Positions 1 through 8,449 of a stretch of DNA of 64,000 bases are shown one piece after another. The stretch's first letter is position 1, and every line of letters starts with the position of its first letter. The notes under the pieces were generated by a model. That model had not been told where the DNA came from. It saw nothing but the letters and a program-made list of their open reading frames with translations, and made no database searches. Origin of the DNA: Maridesulfovibrio bastinii DSM 16055 (GTDB lineage Bacteria > Desulfobacterota > Desulfovibrionia > Desulfovibrionales > Desulfovibrionaceae); assembly GCF_000429985.1 (NCBI RefSeq), contig NZ_AUCX01000013.1, forward strand, positions 62,001 to 126,000, read 5' to 3'. The position numbers and the translations under genes were made by a program.

Positions 1-1017
1 TGTTGAGCCGGTGTTTGTCATTCCGAAATCTATTGAAATGTCCTGACCGGAAGTGCTTCCGGTAAAGTTGGCATTTACTTCCGTTAGTCCAGCATCGCTG
101 AAATCAGCCAGAACCCAGTTGTCAAGGTCTTTAGGATCGGATGATACCGGTGAGTCCGTAAGAGTGTATGCCGTCTGTGAGATTAACTGTCCCTCTGAAT
201 CAAAGGTCAGTGTTCCGGTCATAAGCATACCTGCGGCACTGGTCGTGTTGAGGTCCGTTCCTCCGAATGAACGCATATCTTCTTCCGGATTGCAGGAAAC
301 CACGTATTCCCAGACAATATTACCATCAGCATCAACATCCACAGGGTCCATGTAATAGGTAAGATCATGGGAAGTACCATTTTCATCATAAATGGTAATG
401 GTGCTTGAGTAGCTGTATCTTGAGTCGTCAAGTGGAGGATCATCGGTTCCGTCATAAAGCTCAAATTCAGAAGTATACGGATTGGTTGTAACGGCATTGT
501 CGGTACTCTGAGAATTAAGATTCATAGAAACGAAAACTTCACTTGTCGCATTCGGCGGAGATTGGGACTGGTCAAGCTGAATTGTAGTCAATGCTCCAGA
601 AGCAGAACCGTTTTCAACTTCCCATCCCTGAACCTGATTTCCGTATGGATCAACAAGATAACCATCCTTATCAAAATCGAAGTTGCCGGCTCGGGTATAG
701 TATGTTGTCCCCAGATCTGGGTCATAAACTACAAAGTATCCGTCCCCGTTAAGTGCTACATTTGTAGCTGTGCTGGAGTCTTCGTAAGAACCTTGGGTGT
801 AATCAGTGTTTACGGAAGCAACACCTGCTCCGTTACCAACCTGATCGCCACCGCTTCCTGTACTGATTGAAGAGTAAAAAACATCTTCGAATGTTGTGTA
901 CGAAGCTTTGAAACCTACAGTGCTTGAGTTTGCAAGATTGTTACTGACGACTGAAGTTGCCTGACTATTGACATTAATTCCGGAAATTCCTGTATATAAT
1001 GTACTTGTGATACCCAT
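1..1017 (-). CDS. flgE: Flagellar hook protein FlgE, 3' part cut by window edge
   Basis: Open frame of 339 codons running off the left edge with no stop. The N-terminus (MGITSTLYTGISGINVNSQA, then a NNLAN-type motif near residue 30 and VGFKAS) is the conserved rod/hook D0 segment. It continues into an ALNGDGYFVV motif and a YTRAGNFDFDKDGYLVD motif typical of FlgE/FlgF/FlgG. The long variable region after that, with repeated Asp/Gly/Ser-rich stretches, fits the D1/D2 hook domains. AAGGA lies 7 bases before the ATG. It lies 13 bp downstream of flgD on the same strand, so it is probably co-transcribed. Hook assignment over distal rod rests on length and on the flgD neighbour; the C-terminal D0 part is not in the window. 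Confidence 0.93.
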   Translation of the reverse strand, partial: MGITSTLYTGISGINVNSQATSVVSNNLANSSTVGFKASYTTFEDVFYSSISTGSGGDQVGNGAGVASVNTDYTQGSYEDSSTATNVALNGDGYFVVYDPDLGTTYYTRAGNFDFDKDGYLVDPYGNQVQGWEVENGSASGALTTIQLDQSQSPPNATSEVFVSMNLNSQSTDNAVTTNPYTSEFELYDGTDDPPLDDSRYSYSSTITIYDENGTSHDLTYYMDPVDVDADGNIVWEYVVSCNPEEDMRSFGGTDLNTTSAAGMLMTGTLTFDSEGQLISQTAYTLTDSPVSSDPKDLDNWVLADFSDAGLTEVNANFTGSTSGQDISIDFGMTNTGST

Positions 1018-1030
1018 GATAGTTTCCTTA

Positions 1031-1690
1031 TTAAGAGGCTAGAAGGGTTACATCGGTTAGGTTCACTTCCCTGCCGTCTTCAAGAGTGAAGACCACTCCA
1101 TCATCTTCCTGACTTATCGCGGCAACTGTTCCCTCAGACTCCATCGAAACGTCGACTTCCGCTCCATTGGAGTCGTATGCGAAAGCTTGAAGCGTATAAT
1201 ATCCGTCACTGGTCAAAGCTCCGCTTGCATTTATTTCATCTCCATCAATGGTGAATGTTCCGGAGGAAACGTCCTCGTAATAGTTTGTGGCAACAATATT
1301 TCCGTCTGAGTCGTAAATATTTATTCCAAGATTTGCCGCATCTTCACTTAGGGTGATGGTTACGGTTGAATCGATTTCACCATCACTTACTTCTGCTACG
1401 CCGCCTTCAGCGGAAACTTTCTGGCCGAGATAACTGGAGCTGTTGATCTTGGACATTGATTGAATTTCAGAAAGTATGGTGTCTAATTTATCGTTAGTAC
1501 TGGTTTGCTGCTCCAGCATTGAATATTGTGTCATTTGGGAAACCATCTCAGAATTATCAACTGGATCTGTCGGGTCTTGATATTCCATTTGTGTTGTAAG
1601 CAAAGTCAGAAAGTCGAGCTGGCTTAAAGTTGTATTGCTGGAAGAATCGGTCGTAGTGGTTGTTGATGAATTGACAGCTTCTACACTCAT
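1031..1690 (-). CDS. flgD: Flagellar hook assembly (capping) protein FlgD
   Basis: 219 aa. The Ser/Thr-rich start leads to LSQLDFLTLLTTQMEYQDP, then PVDNSEMVSQMTQYSMLEQ, the hallmark FlgD N-terminal export and capping segment (about residues 22-60). The C-terminal half (SYLGQKVSAEGG onward) matches the FlgD Tudor-like and Ig-like (FLG) domains. FlgD caps the growing hook and is needed for FlgE polymerisation, and flgE follows directly. The start overlaps the stop of the upstream sigma factor gene by four bases (ATGA on the minus strand). A strong GGAGG ribosome site lies inside that upstream gene, which suggests translational coupling. Length is normal for the family. Confidence 0.95.
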   Translation of the reverse strand: MSVEAVNSSTTTTTDSSSNTTLSQLDFLTLLTTQMEYQDPTDPVDNSEMVSQMTQYSMLEQQTSTNDKLDTILSEIQSMSKINSSSYLGQKVSAEGGVAEVSDGEIDSTVTITLSEDAANLGINIYDSDGNIVATNYYEDVSSGTFTIDGDEINASGALTSDGYYTLQAFAYDSNGAEVDVSMESEGTVAAISQEDDGVVFTLEDGREVNLTDVTLLAS

Positions 1691-2232
1691 GATTTTTTCC
1701 TCCTTTTGGTGTGAATATCTAGATATTTCCTCAGCTTATTTATTGATTGATGCTTTATGCTTCTGACAGTCCCGGATTTGATTTTTAGCTTGTCTGCTAT
1801 TTCCACGGATTTAAGGCCTTCAACAAAAGACATCTCAAGAATTTGCGTTTGACGTTGTGTTAGTACACCAGGAGGTATTTTTAGTTTAATATTGTCAGTT
1901 TCAACATTTTTATCGATGTATAATTCGTAATATTTGTAGTTATAATTTTTTATTTTACGTAGATAGTCTATTGTTACGGTCCTACTTATTATTGAAATCC
2001 AAGTTTTTATTGAACTTTTTTTGTAAGAAAATTTTTTTATGTAATTATTTTTTATAATTTTGAAAGCTATATCTTGAAAAATATCATCAATATCTGATTG
2101 ATTTAATTTGTATGTATTGTTCTTTAAAAAATAATTAATACAATTTTTAATTGTATATTCATATTTTTTGAAAAATATATTTAAATCGTGACTTATATTT
2201 TGATTATCTAATTCTTTATTAATTGTTTTCAT
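1687..2232 (-). CDS. ECF-like sigma-70 family factor heading the flgD-flgE operon
   Basis: 181 aa. A region-2-like part (about residues 45-95: DIDDIFQDIAFKII, then KTWISIISRTVTIDYLRK) is followed by a region-4 helix-turn-helix (about 125-172: LTQRQTQILEMSF...VEIADKLKIKSGTVRS). The layout is that of a short group-4 (ECF) sigma factor with no region 1 or 3. Composition is strikingly AT-rich: the N-terminal half is dominated by Lys, Asn, Ile and Tyr, unlike flgD and the flagellin beside it. The stop overlaps the flgD start by 4 nt, so it is first in a sigma-flgD-flgE transcription unit. No anti-sigma gene is visible next to it. A hook-gene regulator is inference. It could also be a degenerate or atypical RpoE-like protein. 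Confidence 0.75.
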   Translation of the reverse strand: MKTINKELDNQNISHDLNIFFKKYEYTIKNCINYFLKNNTYKLNQSDIDDIFQDIAFKIIKNNYIKKFSYKKSSIKTWISIISRTVTIDYLRKIKNYNYKYYELYIDKNVETDNIKLKIPPGVLTQRQTQILEMSFVEGLKSVEIADKLKIKSGTVRSIKHQSINKLRKYLDIHTKRRKKS

Positions 2233-2493
2233 AAAGCCTCCTATGCTGTTTAAAAAGCAACAGGCGTGCCTTATAAAGTTTACAACTATAAATTTATAAT
2301 TAATTTTTCAAAATATAATATTAAATAATATTAATTATAAATTTATATTTTAATTTTTAGTTTGTTTTTTTAACAAAAATTAATGTTGAATATCTTTGAA
2401 TTGCACAATCAGTGATTTTGAAAATGAGGTTTTGGGTGAAGAGGAATTTTTTTCCTTAGTAATAAAAACTGGACGGAATTTTTTTCAGAATAT

Positions 2494-2526
2494 AAAAAGC
2501 CCGCATCAGAATTCACTGATGCGGGC
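2494..2526 (-). terminator. Rho-independent terminator of the flagellin gene
   Basis: Perfect 11-bp stem (2499-2509 with 2516-2526, GCCCGCATCAG arm) and a 6-base loop. On the minus strand it is followed by a T5 run (complement of 2494-2498). It lies 27 bases past the flagellin stop and separates flagellin from the AT-rich leader (2233-2493) of the sigma factor gene. I see no further gene in that leader. Confidence 0.9.
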
Positions 2527-2552
2527 ATAAGTTGTTTGTTTAATGGGGTGGA

Positions 2553-3413
2553 TTATCCACCTATCAGAGAGAGAGCCATTTGAGGCAAAGAGTTTGCCTG
2601 AGCCAGCATGGACGTTGCAGATTGTGTTATTATCTGCTGTCTTGAGTATTCAGTCATTTCTGTTGCCACGTCGACATCAGATATTTGCGATTCTGCTGAG
2701 GATAGGTTTTCGGATTGTATCTGAAGGTTTGAGATAGTTGCATCAAGCCTGTTCTGGAGGGCTCCAAGATTGGCTCTTATCTTATCCTTGGAGACAATAG
2801 CCTTGTCGAGAGCAGCCAGAGATTCCTGAGCTGCTTCCTGAGTTGATACAGAGTATCCTGCATTTTCGGTTGACTGATTTCCAACGCCCAAGGCAGAAGC
2901 AGTGCACTTCCCGATTTCCACGTCATACTTGTCTTCAGCCGAGTCATTGCCTGTGCCGAAATGGATAGTCAGCGCATTGTCTCCACTTATATTGCCGTTT
3001 AAAAGGTAAATGCCGTTAAAGTCAGTTGCGCTTGCTATTCTGGTGATTTCAGATGCCATGGCTTGATATTCTTCATCGATCAAAGCTCGCTGGTCTGAAG
3101 TGTATGTTCCGGTAGCAGCCTGCTCAGCAAGTTCCTTCATTCTGATCAGCTTTTCGTCAACTACGGAGAGAGCTCCGTCAGCTGTCTGAATCATTGAAAT
3201 GCCATCATTAGCATTACGCACACCCTGATTAAGGGTGGATACGTCGGAACGCATAAGTTCTCTGACAGCCAGACCTGCGGCATCGTCAGAAGCACTGTTA
3301 ATACGAAGTCCGGATGACAGTCTTTCTGTTGAAGTTCCTAATGCGTTGTAGGCATCATTTAGATGTCTTGCTGCCGAATTTGCAATTGAGTTGTTGTTTA
3401 CTACTAATGCCAT
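2553..3413 (-). CDS. fliC: Flagellin, short type (D0/D1 domains only)
   Basis: 286 aa from MALVVNNNSIANSAARHLND. Both conserved flagellin ends are present. The N-terminal D0/D1 part (LSSGLRINSASDDAAGLAV near residues 32-50) and C-terminal part (ENLSSAESQISDVDVATEM and a terminal hydrophobic ...LSLIGG) sandwich only a short central variable region, so the outer D2/D3 domains are absent. I chose the ATG at 3413 because GGAGG lies 6-10 bases upstream. A frame extension to 3482 lacks a ribosome site and adds non-flagellin sequence. It is monocistronic, with its own terminator at 2494-2526. It lies beside hook genes but is separated from them. Promoter type was not clear; the 3414-3660 spacer may hold a sigma-28 site. 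Confidence 0.95.
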   Translation of the reverse strand: MALVVNNNSIANSAARHLNDAYNALGTSTERLSSGLRINSASDDAAGLAVRELMRSDVSTLNQGVRNANDGISMIQTADGALSVVDEKLIRMKELAEQAATGTYTSDQRALIDEEYQAMASEITRIASATDFNGIYLLNGNISGDNALTIHFGTGNDSAEDKYDVEIGKCTASALGVGNQSTENAGYSVSTQEAAQESLAALDKAIVSKDKIRANLGALQNRLDATISNLQIQSENLSSAESQISDVDVATEMTEYSRQQIITQSATSMLAQANSLPQMALSLIGG

Positions 3414-3667
3414 AAAAACCTCCATGTAAATGCGTACATCCTTGCACACGAAGAAGAATGACCAATTCAATCCTTCTTTCATCTATTTATACGAAGGTAG
3501 TTGTGAAAACGTTTATGTTGATTTTCTATTTTTTATGCGCAGTATTTTTTCCTCTTAACTGTTTTGCGTGATTTCTTAATGTTTCTTAATGTTATTAACC
3601 TTTTTTTATATTAAACAGTTTTGCTTATTCCTTCTGAACATATATAGGTCATATAGGAGATTAAACT

Positions 3668-4375
3668 ATGAATAAAATCTTATTGATTGATGATGACCCG
3701 GAACTGGGTGAACTTCTGAGTTCTTACCTTGGTGATGAGGGATATGACCTTGAATCATGTTGTACTGCCCAGAGTGGATTGAAAGCTTTTAAAAAGGGAG
3801 ACCATGATCTTGTGATACTGGATATTATTCTTCCTGACTTAAGTGGACTGAATGTTCTTGGTAAAATTAGGGCGGAATCAAGTGTTCCAGTATTAATGTT
3901 AACCGGAAAAGGTGAAGAGGTTGACCGTGTTGTCGGGCTTGAAATGGGAGCCGATGACTATATCTGCAAACCTTTCCCCTTGCGTGAATTGTTAGCCCGA
4001 ATGAGAGCAGCGCTTCGCAGGGCATTTCCACCACCATTAACTGAAGATCCTTCAGTCCCACCTTTGAAAGGGCAGTTGAGAATCGGAAATATTATCGTAA
4101 ATCTCGATACTCGCAGTGTTCTTGTTAATGGTGAACCAACTCATTTTACTGCAGCGGAGTATTGTATAATAGAATTGCTTGCCACTAATTGCGGTAAACT
4201 TGTTGAAAGAGAAAAATTGATGGAATCAGCACTTGGTCGAAGTGCTGACTTTGACGACTATGTTCTCAATGTCCATATGAGCAACTTAAGAAGAAAGGCC
4301 GGTAGTTCTGTAAGTATTAAAACTATCAGAGGACGCGGATATATGATGACCGCCAGAAATCAGGCTGAAGCATGA
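3668..4375 (+). CDS. OmpR/PhoB-family response regulator
   Basis: 235 aa. The N-terminal receiver domain has the acidic pair D8/D9, phospho-acceptor D52 (LVILDIILPD), T79 and K101 (KPF). The C-terminal winged-helix DNA-binding domain (about 130-230) includes the typical LLATNCGKLVEREKLME and VLNVHMSNLRRK segments. It is closest in style to CpxR. A good ribosome site (AGGAG) precedes the ATG. The stop overlaps the start of the TonB receptor gene by 4 nt. Its likely partner is the histidine kinase three genes on (6818-8314), so the pair brackets the receptor and the YfiR-like gene in one operon. The regulated genes are unknown; autoregulation would be usual. Confidence 0.93.
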   Translation: MNKILLIDDDPELGELLSSYLGDEGYDLESCCTAQSGLKAFKKGDHDLVILDIILPDLSGLNVLGKIRAESSVPVLMLTGKGEEVDRVVGLEMGADDYICKPFPLRELLARMRAALRRAFPPPLTEDPSVPPLKGQLRIGNIIVNLDTRSVLVNGEPTHFTAAEYCIIELLATNCGKLVEREKLMESALGRSADFDDYVLNVHMSNLRRKAGSSVSIKTIRGRGYMMTARNQAEA

Positions 4376-6300
4376 TTAATATGTTCAAGTTTGGATTAGT
4401 AATAACTATTCTTATTTATTTAAGTTTTGCTGCAATACCTTGCCGGGCAGCAGGTTCAGATTCTGATTCCAGACTTGAAGATCTTAATCTTGAAGAACTG
4501 ATGGATGTTGAGGTGGTTTCGCCTTCCAGAAGAAAACAGTCACTTGAAAATATTGCCGGATCTTACACTATCCTCACGGAAGAGGATATCCGGCGTAGTG
4601 GAGCGAAAAGTATTCCCGAAGCTTTGCAAACAGTTCCTGGAGTGATTGTAACAAGAACAGATACTGACAAATGGGCAATTGGAATACGTGGATTTAAAGG
4701 TGTTTTTAATAGTAAGCAATTAATATTAATTGATAACCGCCCAATAACTTCACCATATTTTGCAGAGGTCCTATGGGGAACTCAAGGTCTGCCTATAGAG
4801 ATGGTAAAGCAGATAGAGGTGATTCGCGGTCCATGGACGAGCTTATGGGGAGCTGAATCATTCAATGGAGTCATCAATATTATTACTAAGCATGCCAAAG
4901 AGCTTGAAGGACTAAAGAGTGTAACTACTGTAGGTTCAGATGGAGTCTCTGAACTTCTAATTGGCGGCAGTAAAATCTCAGATAATGGAAATTTTGCGGT
5001 ATACGGAAAGGGTGGATATGAAGCAGGAAAAAATTATACTGTTTTTGGACATCCGGAAAAAGGATCAAGAGACTGGACTACAGGGACTGTAGGAGTTCGC
5101 GGTGATTGGGAGAATGCCTTTACAGATGAACTTTCTTTTCAGGGTGCAATTTCACATTCCAAAATAACCGAGCAATCTCCTCCCGGCAATCCCTTTTCAG
5201 CAGATAGAGATAAAAATGATGTTAATGGGTTTGCCCAGTTTGTCTGGGATAGATCCACAGGAGTTAATTCTGGAATCCAATTTCGTTCCTCATATTCAAG
5301 AACTATAGTTACTTTGCAGGATCTTGAAGGCAATTTAAACACATTTGATGGAGAATTGGTATATTCCGGCGTTCAGACAGGAGCTCATCTGATAACCGCC
5401 GGTGCCGGAGGCAGATATTTTTGGGAAGAGTTTGAGCAGGGAAAATTTGTTTCTGTCAGGAATGCGAATTTCAGCCGTTTTGATGTCAGTTCATTTTTGC
5501 AAGACCGTATAACGCTTATTGAAGATGAACTTTTTCTTACTCTTGGAATGAAGTTGGATTACGTTGAGGATGGTGAAGTTTCACCCCAACCCACCGCCAG
5601 ATTATTATATACCAAAGATAAGCAGGAATACTGGCTGGCTCTGTCTTATGCCAATAGATATCCTAGTGACTGGGTACATCAGGGACATTATGATGTCATG
5701 TATAATGGTTACAGGTATTTTTTAGATTCAACTGCTGATCTTGAAAATGAAGAGCTTACTTCTGTTGAAGCTGGTTACCGAAGAATTTTTGATGACGATC
5801 TTAAGATCGATTTGTCAGTTTTCTTTAATAATTATGATCAGATGGTAACAATGTCGTTTGATCCTTCAACAAGAACGGCCAGCCCCGTCAGTTCTTTAGA
5901 AGGGATTACTTACGGTTCTGAATTCGCTTTGGACTGGCAGGCTTTGGAATGGTTGATTCTAAGGCCCTCTGTATCCGTTACCTTGCAGGATTTTCCTTCA
6001 GTCCCGGGTGATGGGCCTGGTTTCTCACCTCCCCTCAACAGTCCTGTCTACAGTTACAAGCTGCAAGCCATAGCTGCTCTTTCAGATTCATTGGAGTTGG
6101 ATTTATTTTCTTCATATCTCAATAGCTTGGATGACCGGGATCTTTCAACAGGCTTTGACTTAAGTGCACGTCTCGAATGGAAAGCTTCTGACAAAATATC
6201 TTTAGAATTAATAGGCTCAGGACTCCTTAATGGAGTTAATGATGCTAACTATGTAATTACTGAACCTGCTGTCTCAATGAGGCTCACATGGGATTTCTAA
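4372..6300 (+). CDS. TonB-dependent outer membrane receptor
   Basis: 642 aa. Signal peptide about 1-26 (ends IPCRA). A DLNLEELMDVEVVS segment follows, of the kind found at the mature N-terminus of many receptors. The plug domain covers about 50-165 (EDIRRSGAKSIPEAL, PGVIV, IGIRGF, VIRGPWTSLWGAESFNGVIN). A beta-barrel ends in ...MRLTWDF with the terminal Phe expected of outer membrane barrels. It is BtuB/colicin-receptor-like, but the substrate cannot be read from sequence. No cobalamin riboswitch or Fur box was recognised upstream. It overlaps the response regulator by 4 nt and the YfiR-like gene by 13 nt. TonB-ExbBD is not in the window. The setting suggests a receptor that reports to, or is controlled by, the two-component pair. 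Confidence 0.92.
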   Translation: MINMFKFGLVITILIYLSFAAIPCRAAGSDSDSRLEDLNLEELMDVEVVSPSRRKQSLENIAGSYTILTEEDIRRSGAKSIPEALQTVPGVIVTRTDTDKWAIGIRGFKGVFNSKQLILIDNRPITSPYFAEVLWGTQGLPIEMVKQIEVIRGPWTSLWGAESFNGVINIITKHAKELEGLKSVTTVGSDGVSELLIGGSKISDNGNFAVYGKGGYEAGKNYTVFGHPEKGSRDWTTGTVGVRGDWENAFTDELSFQGAISHSKITEQSPPGNPFSADRDKNDVNGFAQFVWDRSTGVNSGIQFRSSYSRTIVTLQDLEGNLNTFDGELVYSGVQTGAHLITAGAGGRYFWEEFEQGKFVSVRNANFSRFDVSSFLQDRITLIEDELFLTLGMKLDYVEDGEVSPQPTARLLYTKDKQEYWLALSYANRYPSDWVHQGHYDVMYNGYRYFLDSTADLENEELTSVEAGYRRIFDDDLKIDLSVFFNNYDQMVTMSFDPSTRTASPVSSLEGITYGSEFALDWQALEWLILRPSVSVTLQDFPSVPGDGPGFSPPLNSPVYSYKLQAIAALSDSLELDLFSSYLNSLDDRDLSTGFDLSARLEWKASDKISLELIGSGLLNGVNDANYVITEPAVSMRLTWDF

Positions 6301-6821
6301 GAGGTAGATTAAACCTGCTTGTTTTTCCCGCCGCAGTGGCAGTTTTACTGCTTGTTTCTTTACCGGTATTCGCTGGTATGAACGCTTCTGAAGCTCAATT
6401 AAGAGTGCTGTTTATTAAGAAGATAACAAAATATATAAAGTGGCCGGGTGATGAATCTTATTCTAAAAGAAATATGATAACTATTGCCGCTGTCAGAAAA
6501 AGTGAGATTGCTAATTATTTTAAGGAAAAAGAACCATTTAAGGTTGTTAGCTGGCCATCAGATAAATGTCAGGTGTTGTTTTTTAATACTGAAAGTTCAA
6601 GAGATATAGCTGCTGTTTTAAAAAGAATCTCAGATAGACCTATTTTGACAATCGGTAAAAGTTCACAATTTTTGAAAATGGGTGGGATTATAAATCTAAA
6701 AGAATCTGATGGCAGGATTAAATTGCAAGTGAATATATGTGCCGCGCAGAAAGCAGGGTTAAACATCAGCTCAAAATTGTTGAGTTTATCAGAAATTTTT
6801 TGTGGAGCTGATCCCAGATGA
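6288..6821 (+). CDS. YfiR-like periplasmic protein (DUF4154)
   Basis: 177 aa with a signal peptide (basic MGFLRGR, then a hydrophobic stretch to about residue 29, VFAG). The mature part has the YfiR/HmsC layout: LRVLFIKKITKYIKWPGDE near 38-56, CQVLFFN in the middle, then PILTIGKSSQFLKMGGIINL and a C-terminal KAGLNISSKLLSLSEI. YfiR proteins sit in the periplasm, and in Pseudomonas they hold down the CHASE8-containing diguanylate cyclase YfiN. Here the next gene (4-nt overlap) is instead a CHASE8-type histidine kinase, so kinase control is the natural guess. Cys residues near 94 and 150 could form a disulfide; redox control is known in the family but inferred here. Confidence 0.85.
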   Translation: MGFLRGRLNLLVFPAAVAVLLLVSLPVFAGMNASEAQLRVLFIKKITKYIKWPGDESYSKRNMITIAAVRKSEIANYFKEKEPFKVVSWPSDKCQVLFFNTESSRDIAAVLKRISDRPILTIGKSSQFLKMGGIINLKESDGRIKLQVNICAAQKAGLNISSKLLSLSEIFCGADPR

Positions 6822-8314
6822 AAATTTTTAAAGCCAGCATTGGGCGTAAAATAACTGCTGCAATTTTTGGTACAGCTCTTTTTGCCCTTTTGGTCTCAAT
6901 GATTTTAAGCATTTTGCTTTTATTTATTTCTTATCGGCAGGATAACATTAATAAAGCTAAAATGCTGGCCGATTTGGTGGCAAATTCAGTAAGTCCGGCT
7001 TTGGATTTTAAAGATCCCGAAGCAGCTGAGGAAGTTCTGGGGTCACTGGGAATTGTTCCTCATGTCAAATCTGCAGTTGTTTTTACTTCAAATAAGAAAG
7101 TATTTGCCAGTTTTGGACATAGACAAGAAAAGCCAATTCGGTTTGAAAGTGCCGTAAAAATTGGTCTTTATGATTTTAGGATAATAAAAACGATTACATC
7201 TCAGGGAGAGAACCTTGGCTGGCTTGTAATTAATGCTGATTTTATGGACCAAAACAGCTGGCTTGTTCACACTATTGGGGTCTCTTTTCTTATTTTACTT
7301 GTTGTTTCAGCTTCAAGCTATTTATTGGCTTCGTATTTTCGTAAAAAAATAGCCGATCCCATAGGACAGTTGACTGAAACGGTAAAAGAAATTTCGAGTC
7401 GTAAAGATTATTCTCAGCGTGTTAATTATATCAGTGACGATGAAATAGGTTTATTGGTTGCGGAATTTAATTTGATGTTTGAAAGAGTTCAGGAGCGTGA
7501 TGACTGGCTCATAAAGCATAGAGAAATGCTCGAATTAATGGTTGCAAACAGGACAAGAGAAGTTCGCAACAAACATAAAGAGCTTGAAAAAAAGAATGCT
7601 CAGCTGGAATTGCAGATAAAGGAGCGAAAAACAGCTGAAATGATAAGAGATGAGGTAGAAAGAATAAATCGTCATGATCTTAAATCTTCACTTAATCTTG
7701 TTATCGGGTATCCAGAGTTAATGTTAACTAAAGGTGGAATGACTGCTGAGCAGGAGAAGTATATAAAAAGAATCGCTGCAGCCGGTTACCGTATGCTGGA
7801 TATGATTCAGTCGCATCTTGATATGTTTAAAATGGAGCAGGGGATTTATTCATTGAAGCTTGCAGGTATTGATCTTGTTGAGCTTCTCTGTTCTCTTGAA
7901 GAAGAGATGGCTCTTTTACTGCGCCGTGAACAGACATTTATGAAAATTACCCTGAATGGAAGCGATGTTGATGGGACTGAATTTGTCGAGATTCTCGGTG
8001 AGCATATGCTTATGAGGACAATGTTTCGAAATCTTATAAAAAATGCCATTGAAGCAAGCCTGCCGGATCATCCTGTATTGGTAAATATTACCAGAAGTCA
8101 TTTTATAACTGTTGCTATATCTAACTGTAAGCCTGTTCCAAATGAGATCCGTTCAAGATTTTTCCAAAAATATGTTACACATGGCAAAGAAGACGGTTCA
8201 GGTCTTGGGACATACTCTGCGATGCTTATTGCAAAAACACATAATCTGGATATCAGTATGGCCACCTCTGAATCTGACGGTACTGTGATAACTATACAAT
8301 TTCCTTCCTGCTGA
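6818..8314 (+). CDS. Sensor histidine kinase, CHASE8-HAMP-HisKA-HATPase
   Basis: 498 aa. TM1 about 13-38, a periplasmic domain of about 110 residues with a CHASE8-like start (LADLVANSVSPALDF then DPEAAEEVLGSL), TM2 about 151-174, HAMP about 172-225, and a coiled coil 230-280. Phospho-acceptor H286 lies in RINRHDLKSSLN. The ATPase domain has N-box NLIKNAIEAS and G-box GSGLGTYSAMLIAK. It is last in the operon, overlaps the YfiR-like gene by 4 nt, and is the evident partner of the response regulator at 3668. The same sensory module heads the diguanylate cyclase YfiN, so a YfiR-controlled kinase is plausible. No GGDEF or receiver domain is fused. A weak AGCGG/CCGCT hairpin at 8400-8418 follows the operon. 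Confidence 0.9.
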   Translation: MKIFKASIGRKITAAIFGTALFALLVSMILSILLLFISYRQDNINKAKMLADLVANSVSPALDFKDPEAAEEVLGSLGIVPHVKSAVVFTSNKKVFASFGHRQEKPIRFESAVKIGLYDFRIIKTITSQGENLGWLVINADFMDQNSWLVHTIGVSFLILLVVSASSYLLASYFRKKIADPIGQLTETVKEISSRKDYSQRVNYISDDEIGLLVAEFNLMFERVQERDDWLIKHREMLELMVANRTREVRNKHKELEKKNAQLELQIKERKTAEMIRDEVERINRHDLKSSLNLVIGYPELMLTKGGMTAEQEKYIKRIAAAGYRMLDMIQSHLDMFKMEQGIYSLKLAGIDLVELLCSLEEEMALLLRREQTFMKITLNGSDVDGTEFVEILGEHMLMRTMFRNLIKNAIEASLPDHPVLVNITRSHFITVAISNCKPVPNEIRSRFFQKYVTHGKEDGSGLGTYSAMLIAKTHNLDISMATSESDGTVITIQFPSC

Positions 8315-8449
8315 CGTTTTTTAGTAAATATTAATAAAAATATACAATATGTTAATATTTTATGGGATATAATTTGCTGCCTTTTTTGCTGAAGCTTGAA
8401 GCGGTAATTTTTGCCGCTGAAATTTTAACTTCTCGGCAAGGAGCATTTT

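Noticed and set aside
562-870. Plus-strand frame within flgE
   Set aside because: It is antisense to a well-supported flgE frame.
3481-3520. Sigma-28 promoter for flagellin (TAAA ... TCGTATAA on the minus strand)
   Set aside because: Only 5 of 8 bases of the -10 match and the spacer is off, so I did not list it as a feature.
4372-4400. Cobalamin or iron control element for the TonB receptor
   Set aside because: The gene starts inside the end of the response regulator gene, leaving no leader; nothing like a riboswitch precedes the operon.
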